Of a DNA stretch of 64,000 bases, positions 7,775 to 16,067 are shown piece by piece. The DNA comes from DASWJZ01 sp963792885. GTDB lineage: Bacteria; Pseudomonadota; Alphaproteobacteria; Rhizobiales; Afifellaceae. The translations under genes and the position numbers were made by a program. The stretch lies in contig CAWBXX010000002.1 of the NCBI GenBank assembly GCA_963792885.1, positions 124,001 to 188,000 on the forward strand, written 5' to 3'. The notes under the pieces were generated by a model. The model saw nothing but the letters and a program-made list of their open reading frames with translations, was not told the origin of the DNA and did not search any database. Position 1 is the first letter of the stretch. Every line of letters begins with the position of its first letter.

Positions 7775-8332
7775 ATGATTTCGCGCCGCGGCCTTTTGCG
7801 GGTCGGCGGGTTGACTCTCGCCGGCCCGCTCTTCCTTCGATCCGCTGCGCACGCGGGCGGGCTGATCTATGTCGAGATGCGCGGAAGACCGGATGGCTCT
7901 GCCGTATGGTTCGATCCGGTCGGCGTGTGGGTGCGCCTCGGAGAAAGCGTCCGTTGGACCAATCGGGACGCAGGGAATGTGCACACGAGCACGGCCTACC
8001 ATCCGGCGAACGAAAGCCGCCCGCTGCGCATACCGAGGGGCGCCGAGCCGTGGAATTCGGACTACCTCCTGCCGGGAGAGTCGTTCCTGGTGACGCCGGA
8101 GGTTCCGGGTGTCTACGACTACTTCTGCATACCGCATGAGCATGCCGGCATGGTCGGCCGTCTGGTTGTGGCCGAGAAGGGCGCGGCAATCCCGGCGGAA
8201 CCGGACGCATCGACGTTGCCGGAAGCCGCAAGGGGCGTCCTGCCGCCGGTCGCGGAAATTCTGCGAACGGAGCGCGTCCGAGGCGGCGAAGTCTTAGCGG
8301 CCGGATTGTCCCGGCCGCGCCCGGCCGCCTAA
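7775..8332 (+). CDS. Plastocyanin/azurin-family cupredoxin, Tat-exported
   Basis: A periplasmic blue-copper-like protein of 185 residues. The N-terminus MISRRGLLRVGG is a twin-arginine (Tat) signal with hydrophobic core to about residue 27. The cupredoxin fold is indicated by GESVRWTNRDAGNVHTS and by the C-terminal copper loop YDYFCIPHEHAGMVG; ligand candidates are H70 or H76, C118, H121 or H123, and M126. The partner could be a copper or electron-transfer protein in the periplasm. It starts immediately after the stop codon of the preceding secreted protein, so the two are probably translated together under the ECF sigma-factor operon. Confidence 0.75.
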   Translation: MISRRGLLRVGGLTLAGPLFLRSAAHAGGLIYVEMRGRPDGSAVWFDPVGVWVRLGESVRWTNRDAGNVHTSTAYHPANESRPLRIPRGAEPWNSDYLLPGESFLVTPEVPGVYDYFCIPHEHAGMVGRLVVAEKGAAIPAEPDASTLPEAARGVLPPVAEILRTERVRGGEVLAAGLSRPRPAA

Positions 8333-8334
8333 GC

Positions 8335-9117
8335 CTAGGCGTTCTTCCGCCCCTTCCCGAACGTCTCGCGAAGGTGCGGATATTTCTCGGTCAGCAGCGC
8401 GCCGAAATAGTAGGTGGGCGCGAAGGCCGGATGCGCCTTGATCCGCTCGAACCATTCCGCGATCGCCGGTTTGTCGTCCCAGAAATGGGCGAGGTTGATG
8501 TCGTCAAGCCGGACGATCACCGGCATGATCGCAATGTCGGCGAGCGTCAGGTCCTTTCCCATCATGAACGGCCCGCCGCTCGCGACGATCGCGTCGTGCA
8601 TGCGCCCAACGCCGCGGCGAAGCCGATCGAGCGCGGAGCTCATCTCGTCGTCGCCGAAGCCGGTCCGCCCCATCTTCAGGAGGAACTCCTTCCTGAGCGG
8701 CTTCGACTCGGCGAGCGCGAGAAACTCTTCCTCGCTCATCGACTGATAGTGCGGAAGGAATGCGAGATTATAGGAGGGGATGCGCACCGCCGGCGTCGGC
8801 ACCTCGTCGACGTAGCGCATGAGCGAGCGAAGATGCGCGATCTCGACCAGCCCCTTCGGCCGAAACGGCGACGGCTCGGGGTGACGCTCGTCGAGATATT
8901 CCATGATCACGGCGGAATCGATGATCACCGCGCCGTCGTCGACGATCGTCGGCACCACGCCGTTCGGATTGAGCTTCAGATAGTCGGGCTTCAGCTGGTC
9001 GCCGGAAAAGAGGTCGAGCTTCACTTCCTCGAAGGGAATGCCCTTGGCATTGAGCACGAAGCGGACGCGCTGGCTGCACGTCGATTGCGGCGCGTTGTAG
9101 AGGACGATGCCGGTCAT
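8335..9117 (-). CDS. Glutathione S-transferase family protein
   Basis: A 260-residue cytosolic GST. The N-terminal thioredoxin-like domain (to about residue 80) starts IVLYNAPQSTCSQRVRF, with a Ser/Cys pair at the usual catalytic turn, then NPNGVVPTIVDDG with the cis-proline and a DSAVIMEYLDE glutathione-binding segment. The helical domain ends with KDLTLADIAIMPVIVRL, the N-capping box typical of GSTs. Substrate cannot be read from sequence. The ATG at 9117 overlaps the stop of hyi (ATGA), so these two are coupled, which hints at an aldehyde or hydroxy-acid detoxification role. Confidence 0.8.
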   Translation of the reverse strand: MTGIVLYNAPQSTCSQRVRFVLNAKGIPFEEVKLDLFSGDQLKPDYLKLNPNGVVPTIVDDGAVIIDSAVIMEYLDERHPEPSPFRPKGLVEIAHLRSLMRYVDEVPTPAVRIPSYNLAFLPHYQSMSEEEFLALAESKPLRKEFLLKMGRTGFGDDEMSSALDRLRRGVGRMHDAIVASGGPFMMGKDLTLADIAIMPVIVRLDDINLAHFWDDKPAIAEWFERIKAHPAFAPTYYFGALLTEKYPHLRETFGKGRKNA

Positions 9118-9899
9118 CAGCTCGTCTCCCGCACCGTCGCCATCCACGCAAGCCCCGCTTCCACTTCGCCGCGCGCATTGTATTCCGCGCCGACGAAGCC
9201 TTGATAGCCCATCGCGTCGATCGCCTTCAGTAGCCGGTCGTAGGCGACCTCGCCCTCGTCGGGCTCAGCGCGCGAAGGGACGGCGGCGATCTGGATGTGG
9301 CCGATGGTCGGCATCAGCTCTTCCAGCCGCCGGGTCAGGTTCCCCTCGCTGATCTGCACGTGATAGCAGTCGAAGAGAAGCTTCACGTTGGGAAGCCCGA
9401 GCTCCGCGATGATCGCGGAAGCCTGATCGGTGTGGTTCAGAAATCGGCCCGGCGCGTCGTAGCGGTTGACCGGCTCGATCACGATGGTGATGCCGAGCGG
9501 CTCGGCGCCGCGCGACGCATGCTTGAGCGCGCGCATGAAGGTCTTCCGCGCCGCCGGGCGCTGATCGTCGGCCACCTTGCCGCCCGTCACCTGGATATAG
9601 CGCGCGCCAATCGTTTGCGCGTAGAAAAGCGCTTCGTCGATCGCCGCAAGCGCCTCGGCTTCGCGCCCCGGGATCGCCGCGATCCCGCTCTCTCCGGCCG
9701 CAACGTTGCCGTGACTGGTGTTGATGCCGGCGACCGGTAGTCCCGTTTCGGCGAGCACGGCCTTCATCTCCTCCGCCGGCACGCCGTAAGGCTCGTGGAA
9801 CTCCACCGCATCGAAGCCCGCGGCCTTCGCGCGCTTCACCCCCTCGATAAGCGGCAAGCCTTTCCACAAGAATCCGAGATTGGCCGAAAGCCTGATCAC
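9117..9899 (-). CDS. hyi: Hydroxypyruvate isomerase family protein (TIM barrel)
   Basis: A 260-residue xylose-isomerase-like TIM barrel protein of the hydroxypyruvate/2-oxo-tetronate isomerase group, which interconverts hydroxypyruvate and tartronate semialdehyde or their homologues. Metal and substrate residues are suggested by AVEFHEPYG, VIEPVNRYD, LLFDCYHVQ, GHIQIA and GAEYNARG, with conserved E, D, H and E at the ends of strands. GTG at 9899 is chosen: GGGAGG lies just upstream and the protein then starts with IRLSANLGFLW as in the family. The gene is coupled to the following glutathione S-transferase. The exact substrate is not certain. Confidence 0.75.
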   Translation of the reverse strand: MIRLSANLGFLWKGLPLIEGVKRAKAAGFDAVEFHEPYGVPAEEMKAVLAETGLPVAGINTSHGNVAAGESGIAAIPGREAEALAAIDEALFYAQTIGARYIQVTGGKVADDQRPAARKTFMRALKHASRGAEPLGITIVIEPVNRYDAPGRFLNHTDQASAIIAELGLPNVKLLFDCYHVQISEGNLTRRLEELMPTIGHIQIAAVPSRAEPDEGEVAYDRLLKAIDAMGYQGFVGAEYNARGEVEAGLAWMATVRETS

Positions 9900-10216
9900 A
9901 CGCCCTCCCTTGAGCTGCGGCTGCGCTAGCACGCGAAGCGGCAAGCTGTGAATGCGGCGTCTTCAGGACAGAAGCGGTCGCGCCTCCGCGTTGACCTGCC
10001 CCCGGCCCGCGACTAGCGTCGCGCGCAGATGGTTGTCCCTCGCGAGGGGCTGAAACGATCCCGCTCACGACCGACCCAAGTCGGGGGTCCAAACGGGGCC
10101 GTCTAGAAAGCCGCGCGGCATGCGCCGCGGGGCGAGCCTCGCGCATTCGGTACGGAGGCTTGCCCGGTGCCTTTCGCTTTTCACGCTTTTTCGCCCGCCG
10201 AAACGCCGAGCGCCGC
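9900..10216. other. Divergent intergenic region between hyi and cbiX
   Basis: The 317 bases hold the outward promoters of hyi (minus) and the cobalamin genes (plus). Two stable hairpins are visible: CCCTCGCGAGGG at 10037-10048 and CCGAC-CCAA-GTCGG at 10071-10084. I looked for a cobalamin riboswitch because cbiX follows, but the conserved B12-box and its flanking core were not found on either strand. No coding sequence is seen. Confidence 0.4.
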
Positions 10217-11389
10217 ATGAGCGAGAAGCTCGGGCTGATGATCTGCGGCCACGGCAGCCGCGACCAGGCTGCGATCGCCGAGTTTGCGGCGCTGGCGGAG
10301 CGGCTCCGCCCGCGCTTTCCCGAATGGCCGGTCGAGCACGGCTATCTGGAATTCGCGCGGCCCGTGATCCGCGAGGGGCTCGACAAGCTCGTCGGCGCGG
10401 GCGCAAGCCGCATTCTCGCGGTCCCCGGCATGCTCTTCGCCGCCGGCCACGCCAAGAACGACATCCCCTCCGTGCTCAACACCTATCAGGCGGGACACCG
10501 CGGGCTCACGATCGAATACGGCCGCGAGCTCGGGCTCGACGCACGGATGATCCAGGCCGCCGGCGCGCGCATCCGCGAGGCCTTGAATGGGGCGGACGAT
10601 GTGCCCCTGCACGACACGCTGCTCGTCGTCGTCGGGCGCGGCGCCTCCGACCCGGACGCCAACTCCAACGTCGCCAAGGTGACGCGCATGCTCTGGGAAG
10701 GCTTCGGCTTCGGCTGGGCGGAGACGGCCTATTCCGGCGTGACGTTCCCGCTGGTCGAGCCGGCGCTCGAGAAGGCGGCGCGGCTCGGCTTCCGCCGCAT
10801 CGTCGTCTTTCCCTATTTCCTCTTCACCGGGATCCTGGTCGACCGCATCTACGCCGCCACCGACGCGGTCGCGAAGCGCCATCCCGAGATCGCGTTTCTG
10901 AAGGCGCCTTATCTTAGCGACCATCCGCTCGTGATCGAGACTTTCGTGGACCGGGTGGACGAGATTCTGAATGGCCAGAACCTGATGAACTGCGCGCTCT
11001 GCAAATACCGTGAGCAGATTCTAGGCTTCGAGGCGGAGGTCGGCCTGCCGCAGGAGAGCCACCACCATCACGTCGAGGGGATTCTCGGTGGAGAAGAGCA
11101 GACCTTCTCCCAGGGGGAGAAGGTGCCTGCGAAGCAGGCGGATGAGGGGGTGCCGGCGGTGGCGGCTGACCTCGACGGCCGCAGCCCCTCACCCGTCGCC
11201 TTCGGCGACACCCTCTCCCCACGGGAGAGGGTTCAGGCTTCGCCCTCCGTCCTCCACTACAAGCCCTCCCACAGCCACACGCACGGCCATCATCCTCACG
11301 ACCACGATCATGATCACGGCCACGACCATCACCACCCCTACCCGCACGCCGACCATCCGCTCGGGCCGCGCTCGCTGAAACGGAAATGA
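10217..11389 (+). CDS. cbiX: Sirohydrochlorin cobaltochelatase CbiX with His-rich tail
   Basis: Inserts cobalt into sirohydrochlorin at the start of the cobalt-early corrin pathway. The chelatase body (about residues 1-265) has the double-domain layout of long CbiX: CGHGSRD near the start, PGMLFAAGHAKND carrying the metal-binding His, a second VVVGRGASDPDANSNV and FPYFLFTGILVDRI. Downstream come MNCALCKYREQ (a CxxC pair) and a strongly histidine-rich tail (HTHGHHPHDHDHDHGHDHHH), known in some CbiX proteins and likely to bind cobalt. Between them an in-frame palindromic repeat (11103-11231) adds about 43 residues. The ATG at 10217 begins the family N-terminus. Its stop overlaps the cobH start (ATGA). 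Confidence 0.9.
   Translation: MSEKLGLMICGHGSRDQAAIAEFAALAERLRPRFPEWPVEHGYLEFARPVIREGLDKLVGAGASRILAVPGMLFAAGHAKNDIPSVLNTYQAGHRGLTIEYGRELGLDARMIQAAGARIREALNGADDVPLHDTLLVVVGRGASDPDANSNVAKVTRMLWEGFGFGWAETAYSGVTFPLVEPALEKAARLGFRRIVVFPYFLFTGILVDRIYAATDAVAKRHPEIAFLKAPYLSDHPLVIETFVDRVDEILNGQNLMNCALCKYREQILGFEAEVGLPQESHHHHVEGILGGEEQTFSQGEKVPAKQADEGVPAVAADLDGRSPSPVAFGDTLSPRERVQASPSVLHYKPSHSHTHGHHPHDHDHDHGHDHHHPYPHADHPLGPRSLKRK
11103..11231 (+). repeat. Palindromic element, copy 1, in frame inside cbiX
   Basis: The element has three nested parts: an initial hairpin CCTTCTCCC-AGG-GGGAGAAGG, a central pair GGATGAGGGG ... CCCCTCACCC, and a terminal hairpin CCCTCTCCCC-ACG-GGGAGAGGG. Its translation in cbiX reads FSQGEKVPAKQADEG ... 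PSPVAFGDTLSPRERV, matching the peptides encoded by copies 4 and 5. It interrupts the linker between the CxxC segment and the His-rich tail, where an insertion should be tolerated. Confidence 0.8.
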
Positions 11390-12019
11390 CCAGGTTCGAC
11401 TACATCCGCGATCCGGCCGAGATCACGCGCCGCTCCTTCGAGATCATCGCGACGGAGCTCGATCTCGCGGAGCTGCCTGAAGAGATCGCACCGATTGCCG
11501 TCCGAGTCGTTCACGCCTCGGGCATGCCCGACATCGTCGCCGACCTCGCCTGGTCAGAGTGCGTCGTCGCTATCGTGCGCGACGGCGCTCGCCGCCGGTG
11601 CGCCGATCCTCTGCGACGTGCGGATGGTCGCCGCGGGCATCGCGGCGCGCGACCTCTCGCCTGCGCATCCGATCCACGCGGCAACCGAGCAGCTTGAAGC
11701 AAACGACCTTGCGCGGAGGTCCGGACAGACGCGCTCCGCCGCGGGCATGGAATTGCTGGCGCGCCATCATTCGGGCGCGGTCGTCGTCATCGGCAACGCG
11801 CCGTCCGCGCTCTTTCGGTTGCTGGAGCTCGTGGCGGAAGGCGCGGCGCGGCCGGCGGCCGTGCTCGGCTTTCCGGTCGGCTTCGTCGGAGCGGTGGAAT
11901 CGAAGCGCGCGCTCGCCGAAAGCAGGCTTGGCCTTCCCTTCATCACCCTTCACGGTCGGCGCGGCGGCAGCGCCATCGCGGCCGCGGCGCTGAACGCCAT
12001 CATCCTCGGCGCTCAATGA
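11386..12019 (+). pseudogene. cobH: Precorrin-8X methylmutase CobH/CbiC (frameshifted as read)
   Basis: Moves the C-11 methyl group to C-12 in precorrin-8 (or cobalt-precorrin-8) to give (cobyr)hydrogenobyrinic acid. The first 65 codons match the family (YIRDPAEITRRSFEI ... VVHASGMPDIVADL, with the catalytic-region His). The rest continues one frame over: ALAAGAPILCDVRMVAAGI, GNAPSALFRLLEL and GFPVGFVGAVESK. Removing one base, the G at 11584, restores a single 210-residue protein, the normal size. The ATG at 11386 overlaps the cbiX stop and the stop overlaps cobL, so the operon layout is intact. Conservation on both sides of the break argues for recent damage or a sequence error. Confidence 0.8.
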
Positions 12020-13234
12020 CCGCGTGGCTTTCCATCGTCGGCATCGGCGAGGACGGCCCGGGCGGGCTCTCGCCCGCGGCACGCGCGCTGATCGACACCG
12101 CGGAAGTGCTGTTCGGCGACAAACGTCATTTCGCCAGGATGCACGGACGCGCCCGAAGGGCAGCGACGGATCACCTGGACCTCGCCTATGACGGAGGCGA
12201 CGGAGCAGGTGCTCGCGATGCGCGGCCAGCGCGTGACGGTCCTCGCGACGGGCGACCCATGCAATACGGCATCGGCGCGACGGTGGCCGGCCGCGTGTCG
12301 CCGGACGAAGTCGCGATCCTGCCCCACGTCTCCTCTTTTGCGCTCGCCGCCGCGCGTCTCGTCTGGCCGCTCGACCGCGTGACGCTCGTCAGCGTGCACG
12401 GGCGGCCGATGGAGCGCCTCCTTCCGCACATCGCGCCTGAGACGCGGCTGCTGATCCTCGCGCATGACGGAGGGACACCGAAGGCGATCGCCGCAATTCT
12501 TGCGGATCGCGGCTTCGGAGAGAGCCGCATGACCGCGCTCGCGCATATGGGCGGCGACAGGGAATCACGAACGGCGGCGCGCGCCGCTGAATGGTCGGCG
12601 GAGGTGCCGGACCTGCACGTGCTCGCAGTGGAATGCGTCGCGGGACCGAACGCACACTGGCATCCACGCATCGCCGGTCTGCCGGACGACGCTTTTGAGC
12701 ACGACGGCAAGCTGACCAAGCGCGAGATCCGCGCGCTGGCGCTCGCCAAGCTCATGCCGCATCGTGGCGCGCTGCTTTGGGATATCGGTGCCGGATGCGG
12801 CTCGATCGCGATCGAATGGATGCGCGCCGCCGAAGGTGCCAAGGCGATCGCGCTTGAGCCGCGCGCTGACCGGCGGGCGCATGGCAGCAAGGAACGCCGC
12901 CGCGCTCGGCGTGCCGGAGCTCGACATTCGCGAGGGCCATGCGCCGGAGACGCTTGGCGAACTTTCCGACCCGGATGCGATCTTCATCGGCGGCGGGCTT
13001 TCTGAGCCAACAATCGCGATGGCGATCGACCGCCTGAAACGCGGCGGCCGGCTCGTCGCGCATGCCGTGACGCTCGAAAGCGAAGCCTTGTTGCTCGACG
13101 CCTACCAGAAACACGGCGGCGGGCTGACGCGCCTCGCAGTCGCGCATGCCGAGCCGATCGGAGACTTCTCCGGCTGGCGGCCGGCGATGCCCGTGACGCA
13201 ATGGTCGTGGGGCGCGCCCAGGAGCAAAGAATGA
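12016..13234 (+). pseudogene. cobL: Precorrin-6Y methyltransferase/decarboxylase CobL (CbiE-CbiT fusion, frameshifted)
   Basis: Methylates C-5 and C-15 and decarboxylates the C-12 acetate of precorrin-6B. The CbiE half (WLSIVGIGEDGPGGLSP; GDPMQYGIGATV; RPMERLLPHI) and the CbiT half (LTKREIRALALAKLMP; LWDIGAGCGSIAIEW, the SAM loop) are both present. Three breaks are needed to read it: one extra base near 12142, one missing base near 12257 and one extra base near 12880. The segment between the first two breaks reads TDAPEGQRRITWTSP ... QVLAMRGQRVTVLATGDP in the shifted frame, as the family requires. Corrected length is about 405 residues, normal for CobL. Starts and ends with ATGA overlaps. Confidence 0.8.
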
Positions 13235-13940
13235 GCGGCCGGCTCTATGGCATCGGCGTCGGACCGGGCGACCCGGAATTGATGACGCTGAAGGCGGTGC
13301 GAATCCTCGCAGACGCACCGGTTGTCGCCTATCCCGCACCGGACTTTGGTGGGAATGGTGAGGGCGAGAGCAGCGCGCGCAAGATCGCCGCCGCGCATAT
13401 CCCCGCCGGCCGCATCGAGATCGCGATCCGTGTGCCGATGCGCCCCGGCCCCGAGCCCGCCGCGATCTATGACGACGCGGCGAACGAGATCGCCGCGCAT
13501 CTTGAAGCGGATCGCGACGTCGCGGTGCTCTGCGAAGGCGATCCGCTGTTCTACGGCTCCTTCATCTATTTGCACGACCGCCTCGCGCATCGCTTCCCGA
13601 CCACGGTCGTGCCGGGCGTAAGCTCGCTCACCGCCTGCGCGGCGGCGGCGAACAGTGCCGCTTGCCCGCCGCGACGAGACGCTGATCGTGCTTCCCGCGA
13701 CGCTTCCCGACGGCGTGCTGGCGGAGCGGCTGAAGCGTGCTGAGAATGCCGCGATCCTGAAGGTCGGCCGGCATCTGCCGCGGCTGAAGGCGCTCATTGC
13801 ACGGCTCGGCCTTGCCGAAGCGAGCACCTACGTCGCGCATGCCACGCGCGCCGACGAGCGTGTCGCGCACGCTCGCCGAGCTCGATGCAGAGGACGCGCC
13901 CTATTTCTCGATGATCCTCGTGGCGAAGGAGCGCGCATGA
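13231..13940 (+). pseudogene. cobI: Precorrin-2 C20-methyltransferase CobI/CbiL (frameshifted)
   Basis: Transfers a methyl group from SAM to C-20 of (cobalt-)precorrin-2. The N-terminal GxGxGDP motif (YGIGVGPGDPELMTLKA), VAVLCEGDPLFYGSF and VPGVSSLTACAAAA match the tetrapyrrole methylase family. Two extra bases break it: one at 13651, after which PLARRDETLIVLPATLP continues, and one at 13868, after which LAELDAEDAPYFSMILVAKERA ends at TGA 13938-13940. Corrected length is about 235 residues, as expected. The start overlaps the cobL stop; the stop overlaps the ATG of the cbiG-cobJ fusion at 13937, which supports this corrected end. Confidence 0.8.
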
Positions 13941-14054
13941 AGCCGGTCTTCATCGCGCTGACGGATGCGGGGCTTGCGACTGCAAGGCGCGCCGCTGCAG
14001 CGGTTGGGGGTGAACTGCATTTGCCCACTTCCCTCGCCGGAGGGGGCGCGAGAA

Positions 14055-14176
14055 CCTTCTCCCATAGGGAGAAGGTGGCTGCGAAGCACTCGGATAAGGG
14101 GTTGCTGAGGCAATCGAAGGAGCGCCGTACCCCTCACCCGTCGGCTTCGCCGACACCCTCTCCCGATGGGAGAGGG
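14055..14176 (+). repeat. Palindromic element, copy 2, inside the CbiG part of cbiG-cobJ
   Basis: Same architecture as copy 1: CCTTCTCCC-ATA-GGGAGAAGG at the left, CGGATAAGGGG ... CCCCTCACCCG in the centre and CCCTCTCCC-GAT-GGGAGAGGG at the right. Translated in the host frame it begins RTFSHREKVAAKHSDKG, almost identical to copies 4 and 5 at the start, but the second half is read in a different frame from theirs (PHPSASPTPSPDGRG). It splits the CbiG N-terminal segment after residue 34. Confidence 0.8.
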
Positions 14177-14659
14177 TTGGCGCGATCTCTGCCCGAGCAC
14201 ATCTTCACGGACTTCAGCTCACATCTCCGATCCCTTTTCATCGAAGGCCGACCGATCGTCGGCGTCTGCGCCGCCGGGATCCTGATCCGCGTGCTCGCGC
14301 CGCTTCTTTCCGACAAGCGCGACGAACCGCCAGTCGTCGCGCTGTCGGAGGACGGCACGTCGGTCGTGCCGCTGCTCGGCGGGCATCGCGGCGCGAACGA
14401 CCTGGCGCGCGCGACTTGCGGAAGCGCTCGGCGGCCACGCGGCGATCACCACCGCGGGCGACAACCGCTTCGGCGTGGCGCTCGACGCGCCGCCAGAAGG
14501 CTGGACGCTCGCCAACCCCGAGGATGCGAAGCCTGTCATGGCCGCGCTTCTTGCCGGCGCATCGGCTCGGCTCGAAGGCGATGCGCCGTGGCTCGCGGAG
14601 AGCCGCATTCCGCTTCGCGCCGACGGCGTGATCCGGCTTTTTGCTACGACGTCTTCCTC

Positions 14660-14717
14660 CCCCTCACCCGACCTTCGGCTGACGCCGAAGGCCACCCTCT
14701 CCCGCAAGGGGAGAGGG
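14660..14717 (+). repeat. Palindromic element, copy 3 (right half only), in cbiG-cobJ
   Basis: A 58-base partial copy: it starts at CCCCTCACCCG, keeps the internal CCTTCGGC ... GCCGAAGG hairpin and ends with CCCTCTCCC-GCAAG-GGGAGAGGG. The left CCTTCTCCC hairpin is absent. The CbiG reading frame differs on its two sides, so this insertion (or a nearby indel) is where the frame returns to that of CobJ. Confidence 0.7.
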
Positions 14718-15455
14718 CGCTCTCGCTTATCTACCATCCGCGCCGCCTCGCCATCGGCCTCGGCTGCGAGCGCGATGCCGACCCGGCCGAAGCAGTCGAG
14801 CTTGTCCAGCGTACGCTCGAAGAATCCGGGCTCGCCGCGGAGTCGATCGCGCTCGTCGCTTCGATCGACCTGAAGGCCGACGAGCCGGCGGTGCTCGAAA
14901 CGGCCGAAAGGCTTGGTGTGCCGGCGCGCTTCTTCTCTGCCGCTGCACTCGAAGCGGAGACGCCGCGCCTCGCCAATCCATCCGAGGCAGTGTTCCGCGA
15001 GGTCGGCGCGCATGGCGTCGCCGAAGGAGCAGCCCTCACCGCCGGCGGACCGAACGCCACGCTGATCGTCGCCAAGCAGAAGAGCGCACGCGTGACATGC
15101 GCGATCACCGAAGCGCCAAACGTGATCGACCCGACGAAGGTGGGCCGCGCGCGCGGGAAACTCGCGATCGTCGGCATCGGCCCTGGCAGCGCGGAGTGGC
15201 TGACGCCGGAAGCGCGACGCCTGCTCGAAACCTGCGACGCGACGGTCGGCTATTCGCTCTATCTCGATCTGGTCGCGCCACTGATTGCGCATGCCGAGCG
15301 CTTCCAATCTCCGCTCGGCGCCGAAGAGGATCGCGTGCGGAAGGCGCTTGAGCTGGCGGGCGAAGGCCGCGCCGTCGCCCTCGTCTCCTCCGGGGACGCG
15401 GGCATCTACGCGCTCGCGACGCTGGTGTTCGAGTGCCTCGACGCTGAAGCGCGAA

Positions 15456-15572
15456 CCTTCTCCCATAGGGAGAAGGTGGTCGCGGAGCGACCGGATGAGG
15501 GGATGCGAGGCAACCAAGGCAGCAGCCCCTCACCCGCCTCCTTCGGCGACACCCTCTCCCTATGGGAGAGGG
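15456..15572 (+). repeat. Palindromic element, copy 4, in frame inside the CobJ domain
   Basis: Left hairpin CCTTCTCCC-ATA-GGGAGAAGG, central GGATGAGGGG ... CCCCTCACCC and right hairpin CCCTCTCCC-TAT-GGGAGAGGG. The 117-base length is a multiple of three. In the host frame it encodes RTFSHREKVVAERPDEG ... PSPASFGDTLSLWERV between ECLDAEA and RIEIVVAPGVSAM, that is, inside a conserved methyltransferase domain. Confidence 0.8.
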
Positions 15573-16067
15573 TTGGCGCTGCATCGCGCATCGAGATCGT
15601 CGTCGCGCCCGGCGTCTCGGCGATGCAGGCGGCGGCGGCTAGAGCCGGTGCGCCGCTCGGCCACGATTTCTGCGCCATCTCGCTTTCCGATCTTCTGACA
15701 CCGTGGGAGACGATCGAGGCGCGCATCCGCGCCGCCGCGGAAGCGGACTTTGTCATCGCCTTCTACAATCCCGTCTCGCAAAGACGGCGCACACAGCTCA
15801 CCGAAGCCAAGCGGATTCTCCTGAAGCACCGCGCGCCGGATACGCCGGTCGTGCTGGCGAAAAATCTCGGGCGCGACGGCGAGACTGTTTCGATGATCCC
15901 GCTTGCTGAGCTTTCCGTCGACGATGTCGACATGCTGACGCTTGTCCTCGTCGGCGCGTCGACGACGCGGCAGTTGAAGGCTGCTGGCAGGACCTGGACC
16001 TACACGCCGCGCGGCTATGACAAGAAACGCAACGCCGATTCCGCCGAGTAGCTCTGCGACCGGAGCA

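Larger units (their letters stand above)
13937..16051 (+). pseudogene. cobJ: CbiG-CobJ fusion: cobalt-precorrin-5A hydrolase / precorrin-3B C17-methyltransferase
   Basis: N-terminal CbiG-like part (to about 15125) opens the ring lactone and releases the two-carbon fragment: GRPIVGVCAAGILIRVLAPLL, VVPLLGGHRGANDLAR, GLGCERDADPAEA. The C-terminal part is CobJ (KLAIVGIGPGSAEWLTPEA, ALVSSGDAGIYALA, PGVSAMQAAAARAGAPLG), which contracts the ring by methylating C-17. One extra base near 14414 shifts LAEALGGHAAITTAGDNRFG into the next frame; the frame returns inside a repeat insertion at 14660-14717. Two more repeat copies lie in frame at 14055-14176 and 15456-15572, the last interrupting the CobJ domain itself. 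Whether a functional enzyme results is uncertain. Confidence 0.8.

Noticed and set aside
10031..10056. CRISPR-like unit GGTTGTCCCTCGCGAGGGGC followed by TGAAAC
   Set aside because: It resembles a CRISPR repeat in hairpin and 3' end, but only one copy was found, with no spacers and no cas genes nearby.
9900..10216. Possible cobalamin riboswitch upstream of cbiX
   Set aside because: The conserved B12-box and flanking core were not found on either strand; only generic hairpins are present.
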